Part shown: positions 42,001 to 57,000 of the stretch, piece by piece
Position numbering within the stretch: the stretch's first letter is position 1
Layout of the letters: every line of letters starts with the position of its first letter
Assembly: GCF_037975245.1 (NCBI RefSeq)
Contig: NC_092583.1
Span: 11,737,764-11,801,763, forward strand
DNA length: 64,000 nt
DNA from: Apostichopus japonicus
Taxonomy: Eukaryota > Echinodermata > Holothuroidea > Aspidochirotida > Stichopodidae
Direction: 5' to 3'
Notes under the pieces: model-generated
What the model saw: the letters and a program-made list of their open reading frames with translations, nothing else
Database searches by the model: none
Told to the model about the DNA's origin: nothing
Position numbers and translations under genes: made by a program

Positions 42001-45000
42001 GAACCACATACAATTCACATTAGTTGTGTACAGCAATGGTTCTACTTTTAAAATGCTGTTGTCCTATACAACATTGTTAATCTAAGTGGAAGCTTGTCCA
42101 TGTCAACACCCTATTTCTTTGGGAAAAGAAACAGTTGCAAAGAGTTTGGCATTAGCTCCGCTTTGAAGAGAAAAAGACCCATGGCCTCAAATTCACACCT
42201 TCACATTATGTCAGACAACTGTGACATGACATAAACATTCACCCTGTGACCTCTAACCAAACTGACCTACTTTTTTCTTCATTCTTCATTGTACCCCCAC
42301 CCACCCACCCCCCCCCCCCCTTTCAATGCCAAGATGTGTTTGAGATCTGCAGAAGAAATATGTCAGCCATGCAGGAAGATTTTTTTTAATTTTTTGATCG
42401 TTTTAAAAGAAGGAAATTATAAATTACTCTAGGAGTGATCACTTCACTACCTTCACTTTCTTTCTATCTTTTTTCTTTCTTTCCAGAACATTCAGATCAT
42501 CTGTACACCACCTTTGGAATTTCTTAGTAAATAAACAACCTGAAGCTGACAGAAAAATTATAAACAAATTTGAAAATAGCAGAGACAAATATTTGTTTTG
42601 GCTAGTACTTAAACTGAAACCAGTGATCACAGGAATTAGAAGTCTTTGTCCCCTACCAGGTGATATGTCCAGTCCTTTGGAAATGTGAAGTATAATGATT
42701 TGCTATTAGCATATATGTGGTTTTACAAAATCATATCATATCTGTATATTTCTTTTCCATTAACCACCTTGTGAGAGTGCACAATTTTGAATGCAATATT
42801 CCAATATCAGATTTTTAATTTTTTTTATTATCATCATTTTTTATTATTATTATTATTATTATTTATTTTATTTATCATTTTTTTTATCATTACTTTTTAT
42901 TGCCAGACTTTCTTACCTTATCCCCCTGATCCCCGGGATCACCTTTGTCACCCTGATCCCCCTTGATACCCGTATCTCCAGGTGGTCCGGCAACCCCTGG
43001 TAGGCCCTCCTCTCCTTCATCACCTTTGCTACCTGGAAGACCCCCATCACCTGTAAAGAGTAATAACAAAAACAAACTTAAAGAAAACTTTTCCAGAGAT
43101 GTCATCCAATTTTTCCTGAAGATGTCCAGGGAAGAAACCCAAACAGTCCAAATTCCCAATCAAGAGCGAGAAAAGAGCCGAACGAAAAAGTTGAAAACAT
43201 TGGAAATTCCAGAGAGGTGAAACTGGATATAACTTTATTCAAACGGACAGAAATAAATGCAATTTCATGATTTTAAAACCAAGAGTGGGCAAGAGATATT
43301 ATTATTATTATTACACCGGTGCTTATATAGCGCAAAAATCCCAGGGTGCAATGCGCTTAACAAAACAAATACAAAATAAGATAATGCAGTTGTTGAAGCA
43401 TTCGAAAGAATAGATTCATGACTCGGTCCAAAAAACACCTGCTTGATTACACCAATAGCCCCAAAACCCTATGACGGTGAAATTATACAAAAAACTTATC
43501 TGGAAAAAAAATAATATTTTTTTCATGATTACAAGATAAAGAAAAATGATAATTAAAACGTGGAGACAAATGTGACAATGTAAGAAACCAATTTTACTTC
43601 TCAGAGGCCACAAATGCTTCTAAAGAAAAAATGATAGTGAAAGTCAAAATGAACATTATCTTCACTTTGGGGGGTGATGTTTGCATGGGGGGAGGCAGGG
43701 GATTGTTTTAGTATTATATTTATGAACAATAAAATTCAATATTAAATCACATTTGTGTAGTGCTTGGTGAGTTTGACTACTGAAAAGAATACATTGACAG
43801 GCCTTGTCATGTGATTCCCTTAAGAAACTTTCAAAGTTCAAAACTTCAACACACATCGCATCACGCCCTAAACTGTTCACTGAAACTCATCACAATGGTG
43901 GCAGCGGTGGGAATTTTGGCTGAGGTAAGAGATGCACGAGAGAATGCACGATGGTGTCATTAGTCGAGTAAGATGTACACCACTGCTACTCAACTCCAAC
44001 ATTAACAGATGCACGAAATTTATTTCAATATAGAGTGACAGAGTGCATTGTAATCATTATTAATTAACGTCATAAACAAACCATGTGCAATAGTCACTAT
44101 ACAAACACATATTTTTACATTTTTATCACCTCTATAAGTAAGTTTCACCTTTAAATAAGTATTATCCACTGGTCTGAGGGAAAATCATCCATAATTCTTC
44201 AGATTTGTAATTGCGGGTATATTTTGCCATGTATGGGGTTTTGGCAGTAATAACAAGCGATGAAAAGTCCTTCCTAATATTCTGCACTATATATACCTCA
44301 TTCAATATTTCTCCCCAATCCCAGGCTTTAGCCAACTTACAAATTAATCAACCATATTATCAATAATCGTTCATTCATTGACAGTAGTACTTCACACCCT
44401 TCCCCTCTAAACTCATCTACACACCCCCCCTCGCATCCCCCCCTCCAACCACGAAATACACACTTTACTCAGAATCTCAAACAGTTTAGCTTATAAAGTT
44501 CACTCCTTGCTTCGATAAATAAACTGCAATGGGGAAAACACCGACTGCATTAATGTTTCGGTAACTCGACAAAAAGAGAAAACCAACCTGACCTTTCGAA
44601 ACAATTCTTGGTTCAATCCAAATACATTTCTTTTACATAATTCGAGTCAATAAGAAATTATTTTGGCTCGATTTTAATTGATTCTTTCCTGTGTTGTAAA
44701 GACCAAGTATATACTTACCAGCTAATGTTGTTTGTCCCAAACAGGCATTAAACATCCAATCGGTTACCAAGAGTAAAACACAAAATTTATAAATCCAATT
44801 AAATCCCATCGTGGCCTTTGAACTGTCTCATAAATCTATCAGTCCTGAAAAGTAAAAGTTTCACACGCTGACTGAATCCACTTTTCTGATTATTTCTCGA
44901 TAAAGGATTTCGGAACCACAAAACAAAAGCCAGTCTGAAAGACTTTTTAACTCTGATACATCATTCTAGCTCCTCCACGCAAGGACAGAATAAAAACTTC

Positions 45001-48000
45001 ATGCTGGGTCTATGAAATATGTAAAATTGTCAATTCACAAGAGTTACCGAACGACTAGATTAGACGTGAGAACCGAACGTACAGTTCTTCGAACGAGAAA
45101 GTCGACTCCTAAGTCCACTGAAAATCACTCTCCTTCTCTCTCTCTCTTTCTCTATCCCTGTGGTGGATCAAACAAGATGCTGAGATTTGCTGGAAGTTCT
45201 TAATTTGATCAATTATATTTATATATCCATCACATCTCATTTGACTACACTGACTTTGAAGGCAGAACCAGTGCTAATAGAGAGAGGTCAGCTCACAACA
45301 TAACCTTATGTCAGAAAGAACACCAATAAAAAGACACCCACAGGCTCCGGGTGCGTATTACAAACAAATATAAGCAGGACCCTTAAATCTCGATGGCAAT
45401 GGCTCAACGTTAACAGAGAATACAGGCCTACTTGACAGGCTTAGCAGTCGGCATATTGAAATACCAAACTGAAATACAGGACACAGATATCAATAATTAC
45501 TGGAGGAGACACAAGCGACAATGCCTGAGACAAAAAAAAAGATCGGAGCATTTGGTCGGAACCTGCAGCTAAAAGCACATGTTACATTTTGACAAATGTC
45601 AAGACATTTTTTTTTTTCGTTCTCTTCTTGGATAATGACAGACTTGAATGAATGTGATCACTGCAGGCAGAGTCATTCATGTAACCTTATACCAATGTAG
45701 TGGAGAAAGAAAAAAAAATTCCATCTGATATGGCAAAAAAATGCTACATAAAATGATCGACTTACTGTACACTTACAGGCATGTAAATATGTTTAGCAGT
45801 TAGAATTGTACCTTCCAGATTGAACCATTTTATAAGGAAAAGAATCATGCCGAAAACCTCAAAATTGCTGCTGAAAAATTGACCACTAAAGTATGTTCCC
45901 ATGTAAGATTTCAATGTAATGGCAGATTTCAACGTGTGACGTGAATATTATTGACAGAGCCCCTTCCCCCCAAACCCCCCACCCCATCCTCTTCCCTCTA
46001 TGTTAACGACAGAATGTTCATATTCCTAGTAATATCATAACCGGTTGAAATCATTTACATATTTAGGCTATTTAGCTACTGTACACTAGGATTTGCAATC
46101 TTTCATAACTGCAATGGATCTACTAAAATTCCTTTATGGACTTTTTAAGATTGACAAAAGTCACCAACAGCCATCTAATGTTGGTCACAGATTTTGTGCC
46201 TAAATTTTGTGCACAAATTTTTTCAGATTTAAAAAAAAAAATTAATTTCTTTAATTTTTCCAGATTTTAACAATTTTTTTCAAATTTATTTTCTCGAGCA
46301 ATAATAGCCTGGAAAATGTTCTCCCCAATGTCGAGAAGGATGAAACGATTACCAGGGATATTTTCTAAATGAAAAGAACAAACTGAATGAAACAACATTT
46401 CTAGCGTATTTCGGAGTTGACTAGAATGCTCCTTTACAAGAGATGATGACATCACTTCCTCAGTACTGCCTTTTAATTGTTAATGTTAATCCATTGTTTC
46501 GTAAATAAATAAACACACAAACGTGTTCTTTTGGAACTTCATATACGACAGACCACCCTTGTATGTCATTTGACACCATTTGTCCTCGACAAATTTGTCA
46601 TGTATGGTAAACATACCATCAAATTTTTTGGGGGGTTGCATTCCGAGAAACTGGCCAAATAGTCTGCGCACTAGACTTAACAGTCCAGTCGCTTTGATCA
46701 ACGACCTTCACTTAATGTTGAGAGGGTCGTTTCTCAAAACTTAAAATTGTTCGGATAGAAATCCAACCTGTGAGTGATAGTAATGTGTTTTAATGGTGTA
46801 CACAACACTTAATTTAATTAATTTAATTTCGTGCCTATGAGTCATCCTTTAAGGTTAATTGAATCGTACCACATGTGACACAGGGATGGGGGGGGAGGGC
46901 GAGGGGGGTTGGAAGTCATTCGTCTCGCATCATCTCTACGACCGTACGGTGTGATATTAATGAGTCGCGCATGTATGCTCATGTCATTAATGATCTCTAT
47001 GTCATTCAGTTACATCTTTAGCTCTAAGGTTGTATATACACATTAGCTATTACAGCGGCGATGCGTAGGGGAAGATAACATCGAACCATAATAAACAAGA
47101 CCTCGGAAAACGAGCTTAACATCTGGAAAAATCGTTTTGTAAGGAAACGTCGATGGGAGGTGGGGGGGGGGGACAAACCTTGTCGTTGTTGACAAAAAGA
47201 GTTAAACCGATGCAGCGGCGACTAAACATCAAAGTAACAAATTTATACTCCAGTGCACGGATGATTTAGTGTGTACCTCGCAAAACAACGCAGGTATTCG
47301 AAACATTTCCGGAGGTACTGTAAGTAGGTGCCGCGTTAGAAAACTGTCGACTATGTGAGCAGACGACGTCATTTTAAATTATTAATGTATGCTAGGTGTA
47401 ACTCAACTTTGGTTCTCTTTCTAAGAGTGGTATATTTTTATTCCTTCTTCATTCTTTGCATTCTTTTTCGATTTCTGCTTTGAATTTGAACAAAGAATGA
47501 TCGAAAGTTTTCCAATGTATAGATAATTGTAAAATCTAGCATAAATATAGAGAGAATTTAATTAGGTCTGTTAATTAAAAAAAAAATAATTAAGATAATT
47601 ACCGTTTACAAAGACATTACTGTACAAGAATCTTCCCTTCTTAAATAAACCCTTCTTAAATAAATCTTTCAACCACAAAACCAAAAACTTTGAAGATCGA
47701 AGATCAAAGAAAAGTAGTCTGTTACTATGGAAACCTTATTCCCTCTAAATTAACACAATTACCTACCGAGGGGCTTTTCCGCGGTAGCTTAAACAGTTTC
47801 TTAACAGGTTGTTCTTTCTCCAACAAGTTACATACCAACCATATATGTATACTTATTTGTCAAATGATGGGCTCGACAAAGAGCAAACTCCCATCAAGTA
47901 AACAAAAACAAACAAACAAACAGGACAAATAAGTGGCTCCGTATGTCTAACCGTCTAACAGAATGACTTTTGTTGATGAGAGAGGCAAAGAGAGATATCC

Positions 48001-51000
48001 AAACTGATATCAAGGTAAATTCCTTGTAATCAGCTGCAATATCCATTATTCCTTCTTACTACAATTTAATTGGTTGTGTTCCTCCTGACTTGAATAAACA
48101 ACAACATCAACCACAACCACAACAAAAACAACAACAAACATTGACTGGTTGAAGAGAAGATTGTAATCCAACTGAAACAGCCAAAAAATCACCCCAAACA
48201 GCTCCAGATATTCCGGCAAGAAATGTCAAGATCAACTATAAATGATTTTGACAAAAAAGTTGGCATTTACAGATTCACCATATATATACAACAAAACTAA
48301 GACTGTTGTTAACCAGTCTCACTATCATTATACTTCCTGATACTTCCAGACCCTGCCAAACACAGAGTGACTGTTTTATAGCCCGGGTCTCACCCCTTCA
48401 GGCAACAGTAACTACCACCCTTTTTTTTTTGCAACTGCTGCTGGTCCTGACAAAAGATCCCTGTTTTTTGGGATAATCAAAGAAAACAATCAACACTGCA
48501 GCTATGAATCACACTTATATGAAACCAGGACCTCAGCCGAGCCTCTACTGGTAAACAACGGATGTAGAGAGACACTATCAGTTTCATATTTCTACCCCGA
48601 GAGTTCACATACCTTGTTTACGAACATGCACAGACATTTCTCTGACGCAGACCAAAAACAACAGTGACAAGTGACAATGGAGGGAAGAATGTAAACAAAT
48701 GTTGGGGGAAAGTGCAGAGTGAATCTATAGCCAGAACAGAGTCAAATTGGCAATGTCAGGAATATGGTAAAGTCGTAAGGTTTTGCCAGTTGACAATTCA
48801 AAAGGGCAATTCATTGCAAGGGGTGGGGGTATGGGGGGTCAGTTTGTCAAAGTAATTGCAAACTTGTATTACCACAAATTATCCAACAAATTTAATTTCA
48901 AAAGAATCAGACTGGATTACATCATTTTATTTTTCATTAAAAAGTTGAAACTGTGCTGAAAACATATACACAGATAACAAACTGGTGGGAATTTATTAAC
49001 TGTGGGCACAGTGATTTCAAAGTCATTACACCAATCCTATGGTGAGAGAGTGAGGGGCGGGGGGGGGGGGGATTGTTAAAAGTCTTATTTATGGGTCTAC
49101 TTATTGGCAGTGAAGGGGATAGAGGTACTAGGTGGGACATGTAACTTTTTGGATCCAAACGGGTATAAGGTTTATTCCTTTTACCAATATTACATTATAT
49201 ACCTTAAATTATTACAAAGATGGTCCTTAATGGGAGGGGGGGCTGGAGGGCCATGGCTACCCAAATATTATTTAGAACAATAATATTACACACTGGCTTG
49301 ATACAATCATAGCAGGCACTTCCCAACACTACTGAAGACTGTCTAACTCTTGGCCCCATCCCCCGCCCCCTCCCCCACCCTCCTCCGCATTCCTTCCCCT
49401 CCTGTCCTCCATTCCAAAAATTGGGCCTGGGGTCACCACTGCTAAGGCACATAGTGGGCAAATAAAAATTTAGGGAAAAGGGGGTCGGGTGTGGAGGGGG
49501 AAATGCTAGAAAGGCGGTGCTGGAGAAATCTTCCGCCTCAAAATGATGGGGGTGGGGAGCTAGAATTCTGTTGCTGAAAGTTTGTCGAATGACATTGGCT
49601 TTAAACTGAAAAACTTGAATTGATTAAAACCCACAAAAGTAGGTGCAATAGCATGATACATAGTTATCTTCCCAAACTTAAAAAATACAGACTAAACTTT
49701 AATAAGGGACAGTTGCTTGAAAAGTCGCTACAAGCCCTCAGGGTCTACAGAACTTGTATGGCTTTCATCATCTCTGTGATATAAAAGCCACTTCACTTTA
49801 CAATGAGATTAGCTGTTCACCCTTTTATTCGCATGAACTATTTTCCACAATTCAAACCCTCTAACCATTCCCAAGTCTCCTGCATTTAACAAACCAGGTT
49901 TACATCCCCCTGACATGCAGAGATTTAACGGGTACGCTCAGAAAACAAAAGCAGTCTCGTAATACAAAGTCACCGTTTTGGGCATATATAGTTTTTAACA
50001 CCTCCTGGCCATTACAATGTCAATATATGCCTGCACCTCTTATATATTAAAATCAATAAATAAATCCGTCCACCCACATTAAGGGTAAGCCTTTAGTGTT
50101 TCAGTAGCAATTTGACAAAAGCAAACAACACAATTACAATTTGATACAAATTCCGACACAGAATTTACGAAGAAAGAGAATAGATTATCGAAACCTTTGA
50201 AAGTTGTGCCTACGTGGTGGGCTGTCTTTTTTTTTCTTCTTCTTTGGAATAAACTCAGCCATAAAAGGACCTATTAAACAGAACTTTTGCAGGTCTTTAT
50301 TTTTAACGGTCATATCAGTACTTTGTTTATATAAGTAATTGATTCAAAGCTTTGACAATATGACAGAGAGTATCCACATATATTTTCCCACACAATTTTT
50401 TTTTTAAATTCTTGTGTGATTGTCGGGGTCATATCCTAAAAGCAACTCATATTCTCTTGGTAAGAGGGACATTATTTGGGGCATTCACACCCTTCCCATT
50501 TCCCCCTTCTGTCCATTCTGGAATTTCTTCAAAAATTTTCTGCAGATAATTTTCTCGATCTTAGAGCGTAATTAAGTCGTACTTTCACTGACCGTATTAC
50601 TAAGCTAAATATACTCCTTTAAGATGTCTGTCAACTTCATAAAGCTACATCTTGTGTTCGAATTTGCAACAAATCTGGTTTATAATACTGAACTTTGGAA
50701 AGACTATAATAGCACCATGTATGGTGATACTAGACATAACATACATAAATGCATATGCAACAAAACAATTGATTCACTTAGGTTTTGGGAGTTGGCATCT
50801 GAAGACACGCGGATAAAACCCTCCCGCTCTCTAACCTTTAGATCATTTACCTACAAAGGCCTTTTTTCAGTATATAAGTAGTAAAAATTGTGATTAGTTT
50901 TCTCCTTCCTGATTATGTGGGATATAAACTTGCAATGTCAATTCTTTATTTGGAGGGGGAATTAAATTTGTTAGTAAATAGAGAGTGTGGTGCCTACAGC

Positions 51001-54000
51001 ATATATGAAATAAAATGTTAAAAACTTGCTTTTCTATCGATTATCTCCATTTTTCTTAAAATCGGTACAATTTGTATCATTTTACATACTATGCGTTTAA
51101 CAGTCTCGAAGCAAGAGGACTGGGGTTGAGAGAGGATAATTAAAGCTGTTTGGTATTTTTTCTGCCCACAGGCTCTCAATCTTGGCTGACTCTACTTTAA
51201 AATCTACATTGTATCAGCTTTGTATTATAACATATTGATAAAATGACTGATAAAATGATTGATACAATTGACGTTGACAATAAAATATGAAACATGAAAG
51301 AAAATGGAACATAGAATGGTCGATATCCAGATATGGGCGAATATTTACGTGCCTTGGTCAGAATGCCACAAGGTAACTACACGATACACTATACATATCA
51401 GTGGCGGAGCATCCATACAGTCAGGGGGGTGGAGGCCCCCCCCCCTGACGGACTCAAAGGACTGCTGGCGCCCTTTTCAGCTCTTTACCACTTTTTACTT
51501 ATTTACGATTGACTTTTTTATTGCGCTCTCATCTACCTATTGACATTTGTCCCATTTTGTTTGTGTAATTTGGCGATGACACCTATTTATTCTCCGTTTA
51601 TCTGCAAATTAGCCAGGCCCGGAAATGGTTATTTCCGGCGATCTAGGGAGTACCTTTACTCAAAAAATTTCTGTACACTACGCGCCAACCTGTGGTGGCG
51701 CTCCGCCAAGATAGTGTCGAAAGCGCCCCTACAGACCATTCTCGCCCCTCCTGACCAATATCCCTAGCTCCACCACTGATACATAAACAGGTCTTTTAAA
51801 GATCAACTCGGAGATTATTTACTGCTTTGACCAAAATTCTTTGCCTTAAAAATTACTACCTGAACCCCGTTAATAGAAAAGATTGTCAACAAGAATACAG
51901 TGACTTGACATATGCGTAGGTGTTTGAAATGATTGCACAATTGAAACTTGATTGCACTCAAGACCTCGTAAACTGCAAAAGGTTAGTTTTATAGTCAAAT
52001 CTCAGTTTGAGTAGTGCAGATTCAGTTTTTTTTTTTTTTTTTTGGTACATGTTTTTTGACGGTAAACGGTTTTTCAATTTCTGAACGTAAAAACAGAAAA
52101 GCGGGTGAAAACTGACTGTACTTTACAAGGAAACTGTACAGCAAATGCAAATTAAAACCAGAAAGTCAAATGACTAAGGGATTCCTGGCCAATATGAGAA
52201 GAAACTTTTGATACAAGGTTTTTTAACAATCAGAATTGATTAAAGCGTAACCTATGCAAAGAGGGTCGAAGGTCAAACAACCTTCACTTCTGCATTATCA
52301 GACTTATTCAGACTGTAACCTGCAATTGACCTTAAACGACCTTTGACCTCCATGAAAAACAATAGCGATCATCAGCTCACCAAGGGCTACCAACATACCA
52401 AGTTTAAATTTCAAGCAACTATTTAGTTCTAAAGATATCTAGAAAAGAGGTGAAAACTGATTGTACTTTAAAAGGAGATTGTACAGAAACAGTAAAACAT
52501 AAAAAATTAGCAAATTATCTCTTTGTGGTACTTTGCCTCAGAATGTGGGTAATAGAGATTATGCTGTGACATTTGTCCAGGTGATCAAAGCAAACTTCAT
52601 TCAATTTGTGGAGAGAAAAAAAAAGTATTTTAGGAGTGTGTGTCATAGTGCGATGATCAATATTGACATCATTAAAATCATTATTAGTTATCAAACAGAG
52701 AACCATGGGAAACTTTCAACAGGTGTCTGACTCAAAAGTTTAACATTTTTTAAAACATTTGGGGGGGGGGGGATTTGACTAAGTTTCATCTAACCCACCT
52801 TAAATGGTCCTTGGCCTTTTCACATTACCATCCTTATAAATATTTTATTAAAAATATCAATTAATGGAACAATACCAGCCCAACTGAGTTTCATCTCCTG
52901 CTGTGAATACCCACAAAAAACTTTCTTTCATTGGGCTATGGTGTTTGAAGCCATACTATCAACAACAAAAATTTCTACTTTTGTGAAGGTTTTGACATGA
53001 TTTAGTATTTACTTGACATTTTACACAATATGAATTTAGGATCAGGTGAGAAAGGGTCAAAATGTTTATAGTTCAAAGCCTCCCATACTTTCTCATAGAC
53101 TCAACCATGGACTAACTGACATCATGAATATTAGATATCATATTATAGAGTGTAGTACCATGGGATTTTGGAGATGGAGAGATACTTTGGGGGGGGGGGG
53201 AGAAGGGGGAGGCAGGTTGAGATGAGGGGTAGGGGTGGTGTGGGAAAGGTGTCGGGGTGGTGTGAGGGATGGGTCAAAAGGATATGGGTAGACTGTGGGG
53301 AGCAATAATTTGAGGGTGAACAGGCCTGTAGGGGTAATGAAAGGCTGCGGGGGAGGCAAAGGTTGAGAGGAATGGATAGGATTATAGGTTCGGGGATAAA
53401 TTAATGGAGAAGCATAGGACGGAGGGAGAGGTAGGTTGAGGGAGGGGTAGGTTGAGGGAGGGGTAGGTTGAGGGAGGGGTAGGTTGAGGGGGAGGACAAG
53501 GGAGTAATCTCTAGTACTATTGTAGACCTCCTTCCTGTCTACTATTAAAATAGCTGTTACGGTGTAAGAGCAGCCGACAGGGACCAGTCGCCTGTTTTGG
53601 GGTTACTATAGTTACGGACCAATAGAGCTTAAAATTATCGAAAGCATATATTGCTATAAGATCAGACCATGCAGGGAGCTGCAACTAGGTGGCACCTGCC
53701 TGATGGTACTAAGACACACACAAATGTAGACAAATCATGAGAACCATTCATGACCAACAACAGAGTTAGACTGCCCACACACTACAAGCAGAGTGCAAAT
53801 TATGAAATCAACAAGAATTTCTGACCAACTTTCTAGATAAATTTGGAAAATATTTTTGAACCATTTATAGTAATAAGCTGTATTTGTTACTGTAATTTGT
53901 CATTCAGCCTCTGAAGAAGATCCTGCTAGGATCGAAACGTCAGGCCCTCTTACTTTTACATAAGCTGTATTTTAATAAGAATAAAGGTATGAACCTAATC

Positions 54001-57000
54001 TTCAGAATTCAGGGCTAAAATACAAATAGCTTTTCTCTGTAAACAATAAAACAACACTCCCTCCTCTCCCCCCCCCCACCCAAAAAAAAAAGAAAATTCC
54101 TTACCATATTAAATTGTTTACAGACAATGCAGTGTTTACATTAACATTGTGGAGGTGGGGGGGGGTGGGGTGGGTGAGGGTGGGGTGGGGGTGGGTTGGG
54201 ATGGGTAGATACAGATTAACTGAATTTAGTCCTAGAAATAAACCAAACAGTTCTTTGAAACGCTTCCCACTGAACGTGAGAATCCTGACAATCTCCAGAT
54301 CATGTAAAAACAAAGCAAACTTTCACAGCCATTGTTATTGAAGGTTCCCAACTGAAACACTTCCCTTTTTGTTATTATCCAGGTAAAAAGAACAAACCAA
54401 ATTTTGTAGTCTTCCAAACAACACTTCCTACTATAAAAAATTCTCCCGACGAAATATTACATCACAAATAGGGATACGTTCCTTTCTCACTAACAAAATA
54501 AACCACCGAGTTTCTGCCACACAACCATGCACCGTTCTTCAAAATGAACTGACCGAGGTAAAAGCTTTAAACCCCTTCGACTAAAATGACGATTCTGGGG
54601 AGCGAGCTGGCCGATACCGTCCAACGGCCCCTGGCGAACTATTTCAAAAGAGCTTTTCACACTTCCTGTATCTCAAAATCCTTGAGTTGTCTAAACATTC
54701 TTTGATGATGACCAAATGTGTAAGTCATCCACAATGACATCCCACACAGATGTATCTTTTAGAAATTAGAAATTGTCCTTGAAAGACTTAAAAGCCTATC
54801 TCCACATATCCCAGGTCTCTCTGCCTTTTTTAGAAATGTCGAAATTTCGTTTCGTTTCACGCAAGTACCAAAAACCTCATTCAAGAGTTTCAATGGACAA
54901 AACATGTTATTATACGGTGGTAAACTAAGGCAGTCAGTATTAAAAGATATCTTCTGTTTTTTGTTTTTTTTGGGTAATCTTGTTTAAAGCTGATCGGCTT
55001 TGGCGTCTGGACGACCTTAAAAGACAGACTCCAGATTCTCCGATTGGAGAATGACGCACAGACTTTACCAAAGTTTTATCCTGTAACCTACAATAGGTCT
55101 TCCTTTATGCTATGGATTATCCGTACGAAAAATCTAGCATAACTTAGCAGGGCGGAACTAAGCGCGGCTACACAAAAGGGGACATGAAAAAATCAGAAAA
55201 AGAGAAGCTTACATTGGGAATGAATGTTAGGGTCCCTATAACTATCTTCTATTGTCAAAAGTATTATATAACAGATGAAGCATATCTTTGCAATCTCTGG
55301 CAACATACTTACATACTCTAAAATTAAACCGAGAAACCTTGGCAACACTTTAGTGCAGACACAAAAAAAAACATGTTTCCGGAGGATTTGAAGCAGTAGT
55401 GATCAAGAAGACAAAAAGGTTTATAGAAATCATTTTCAAACCACAAAACTGTTACTTAATAGTTTGGCTAATTGTCCCATACCACAATTTGAAGCATGAA
55501 GCACAGAGATAGAGAGAGAGACCACAGAGCTACACTTTTTATTCTTTCCTGTTTTTCGCCCTACAAGGTAAGGAGTACTCTTCACAGGTTTATAACAAAT
55601 CCAACATTAGAAAACAAACCTTAAAAATGTAAGCTAAAACCACAAGATGCTTTTGCAATTCAAAAATATTTGTTTCGTTTTGGGGGGTTTTGTCAGACAT
55701 ACCGCAAACTTAGGACACAAAATTAACTTTTCTAATATAAACCCTTTCTTTTAAAACAGATTCACACATTCATATACTAATAATAATGATGTTTGATTTA
55801 TATAGCGCTTTATACCAGCAATAGGTCTCAGAGTCCTTTACAGACGTTATATTACCACTGGTCAATGATAACCTGTCCCAGAGACAGTCCCTCCAGGCGA
55901 CTGCAGTTATATACTGCGCCCAATGACAAGTTACCTCACAGGTACCCATTTAACCCCCTCCCCCCAGTTGGAGAGAGGCAATTGAGATAAAGAATCTTGC
56001 CATAGGACACAAAGTAATGAACTATAGGCAGAGAATCGAACCAGCAACCCTTGGATCAAGAGTCCTACGCCTTAGCCAGTTGGCCACCACACTCCCATTA
56101 CTAGGTATGTTGTGCTTGTCAAAAGTTAGTTATTCTAATAATGCCAACTAAAAGAATTTATTTGCCCAAATATTTGTAACTGTATGACCTTTCAGGTGAG
56201 CATGAAGTAGAACAATAAAATAATACACGAGCTTTAGCTTATAACTATTTTACTTTATGTTTCACCAACTCTTTCTTGATAACAAATACATTCTTAAAAT
56301 ACCATTTCATTGGATAGCCTTTATTTTCCCCATAATGCTAAAACGTTTGCGATAGTCCAATAACATAAGTTTTTCAGCATACCATAGAAAGGCAATGGTA
56401 GTCCCAAGATTCTGCTAAATTCTGCTAGAATGGTCATCACATGTTTCTCCCTTGTTGACCACCTATATGCATCCCTATCGATATCTTAGCCATTCACACA
56501 AATACTACTGTCCAAAGAAAAATCATCCATATCAGAAAGTGGAGAAACACAATTGCATAATGATATTTGACAACTGATAAAAGAGAAAGTTACTGAAATT
56601 ATTGAACGGAAGGGAGAGAGAGAAAGTCACAAATTCTGGAGAAAGAGCTATTAGGTCAACTAGCCATTGTAGAGTCCATCTTACAACAGTTGTACATAGA
56701 CTAATTATACTGAGACACACTGAGAATGCCATAGGCATTCACACAAAAAAATTCCATAAGTAACAGTACTGGGCAGTCATTAATGCACGCGAGTACCGTG
56801 GACCGCCAATACACCAAAAAATAAACGTTAAAACAGAGCAAAACCCCATTGTATAAGCCAAACCTCTCTCTATGGAGGGAAAATAATTCCAAGAAGACTT
56901 CTTTTTTTCACCAAAGACAAACTTCTTTACCGACGACGACCACAAAGCAAGAGCTTTCCAACAGTATAGCCACGACCACGTAAGAAAACAAATGTGTGTG

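Larger units (their letters stand above)
51787..55775. other. Intron, no gene seen
   Basis: It contains hairpin repeat copy 4, the 16-bp repeat, and a GGGTGGGG-rich patch at 54153-54200. GTGAAAACTGAYTGTACTTT occurs twice (about 52106 and 52450) as a short dispersed repeat. No coding signal. Confidence 0.5.

Noticed and set aside
56030-56096. A functional tRNA gene
   Set aside because: A and B boxes are present but no complete cloverleaf, and the sequence continues into a SINE body and ATT tail.
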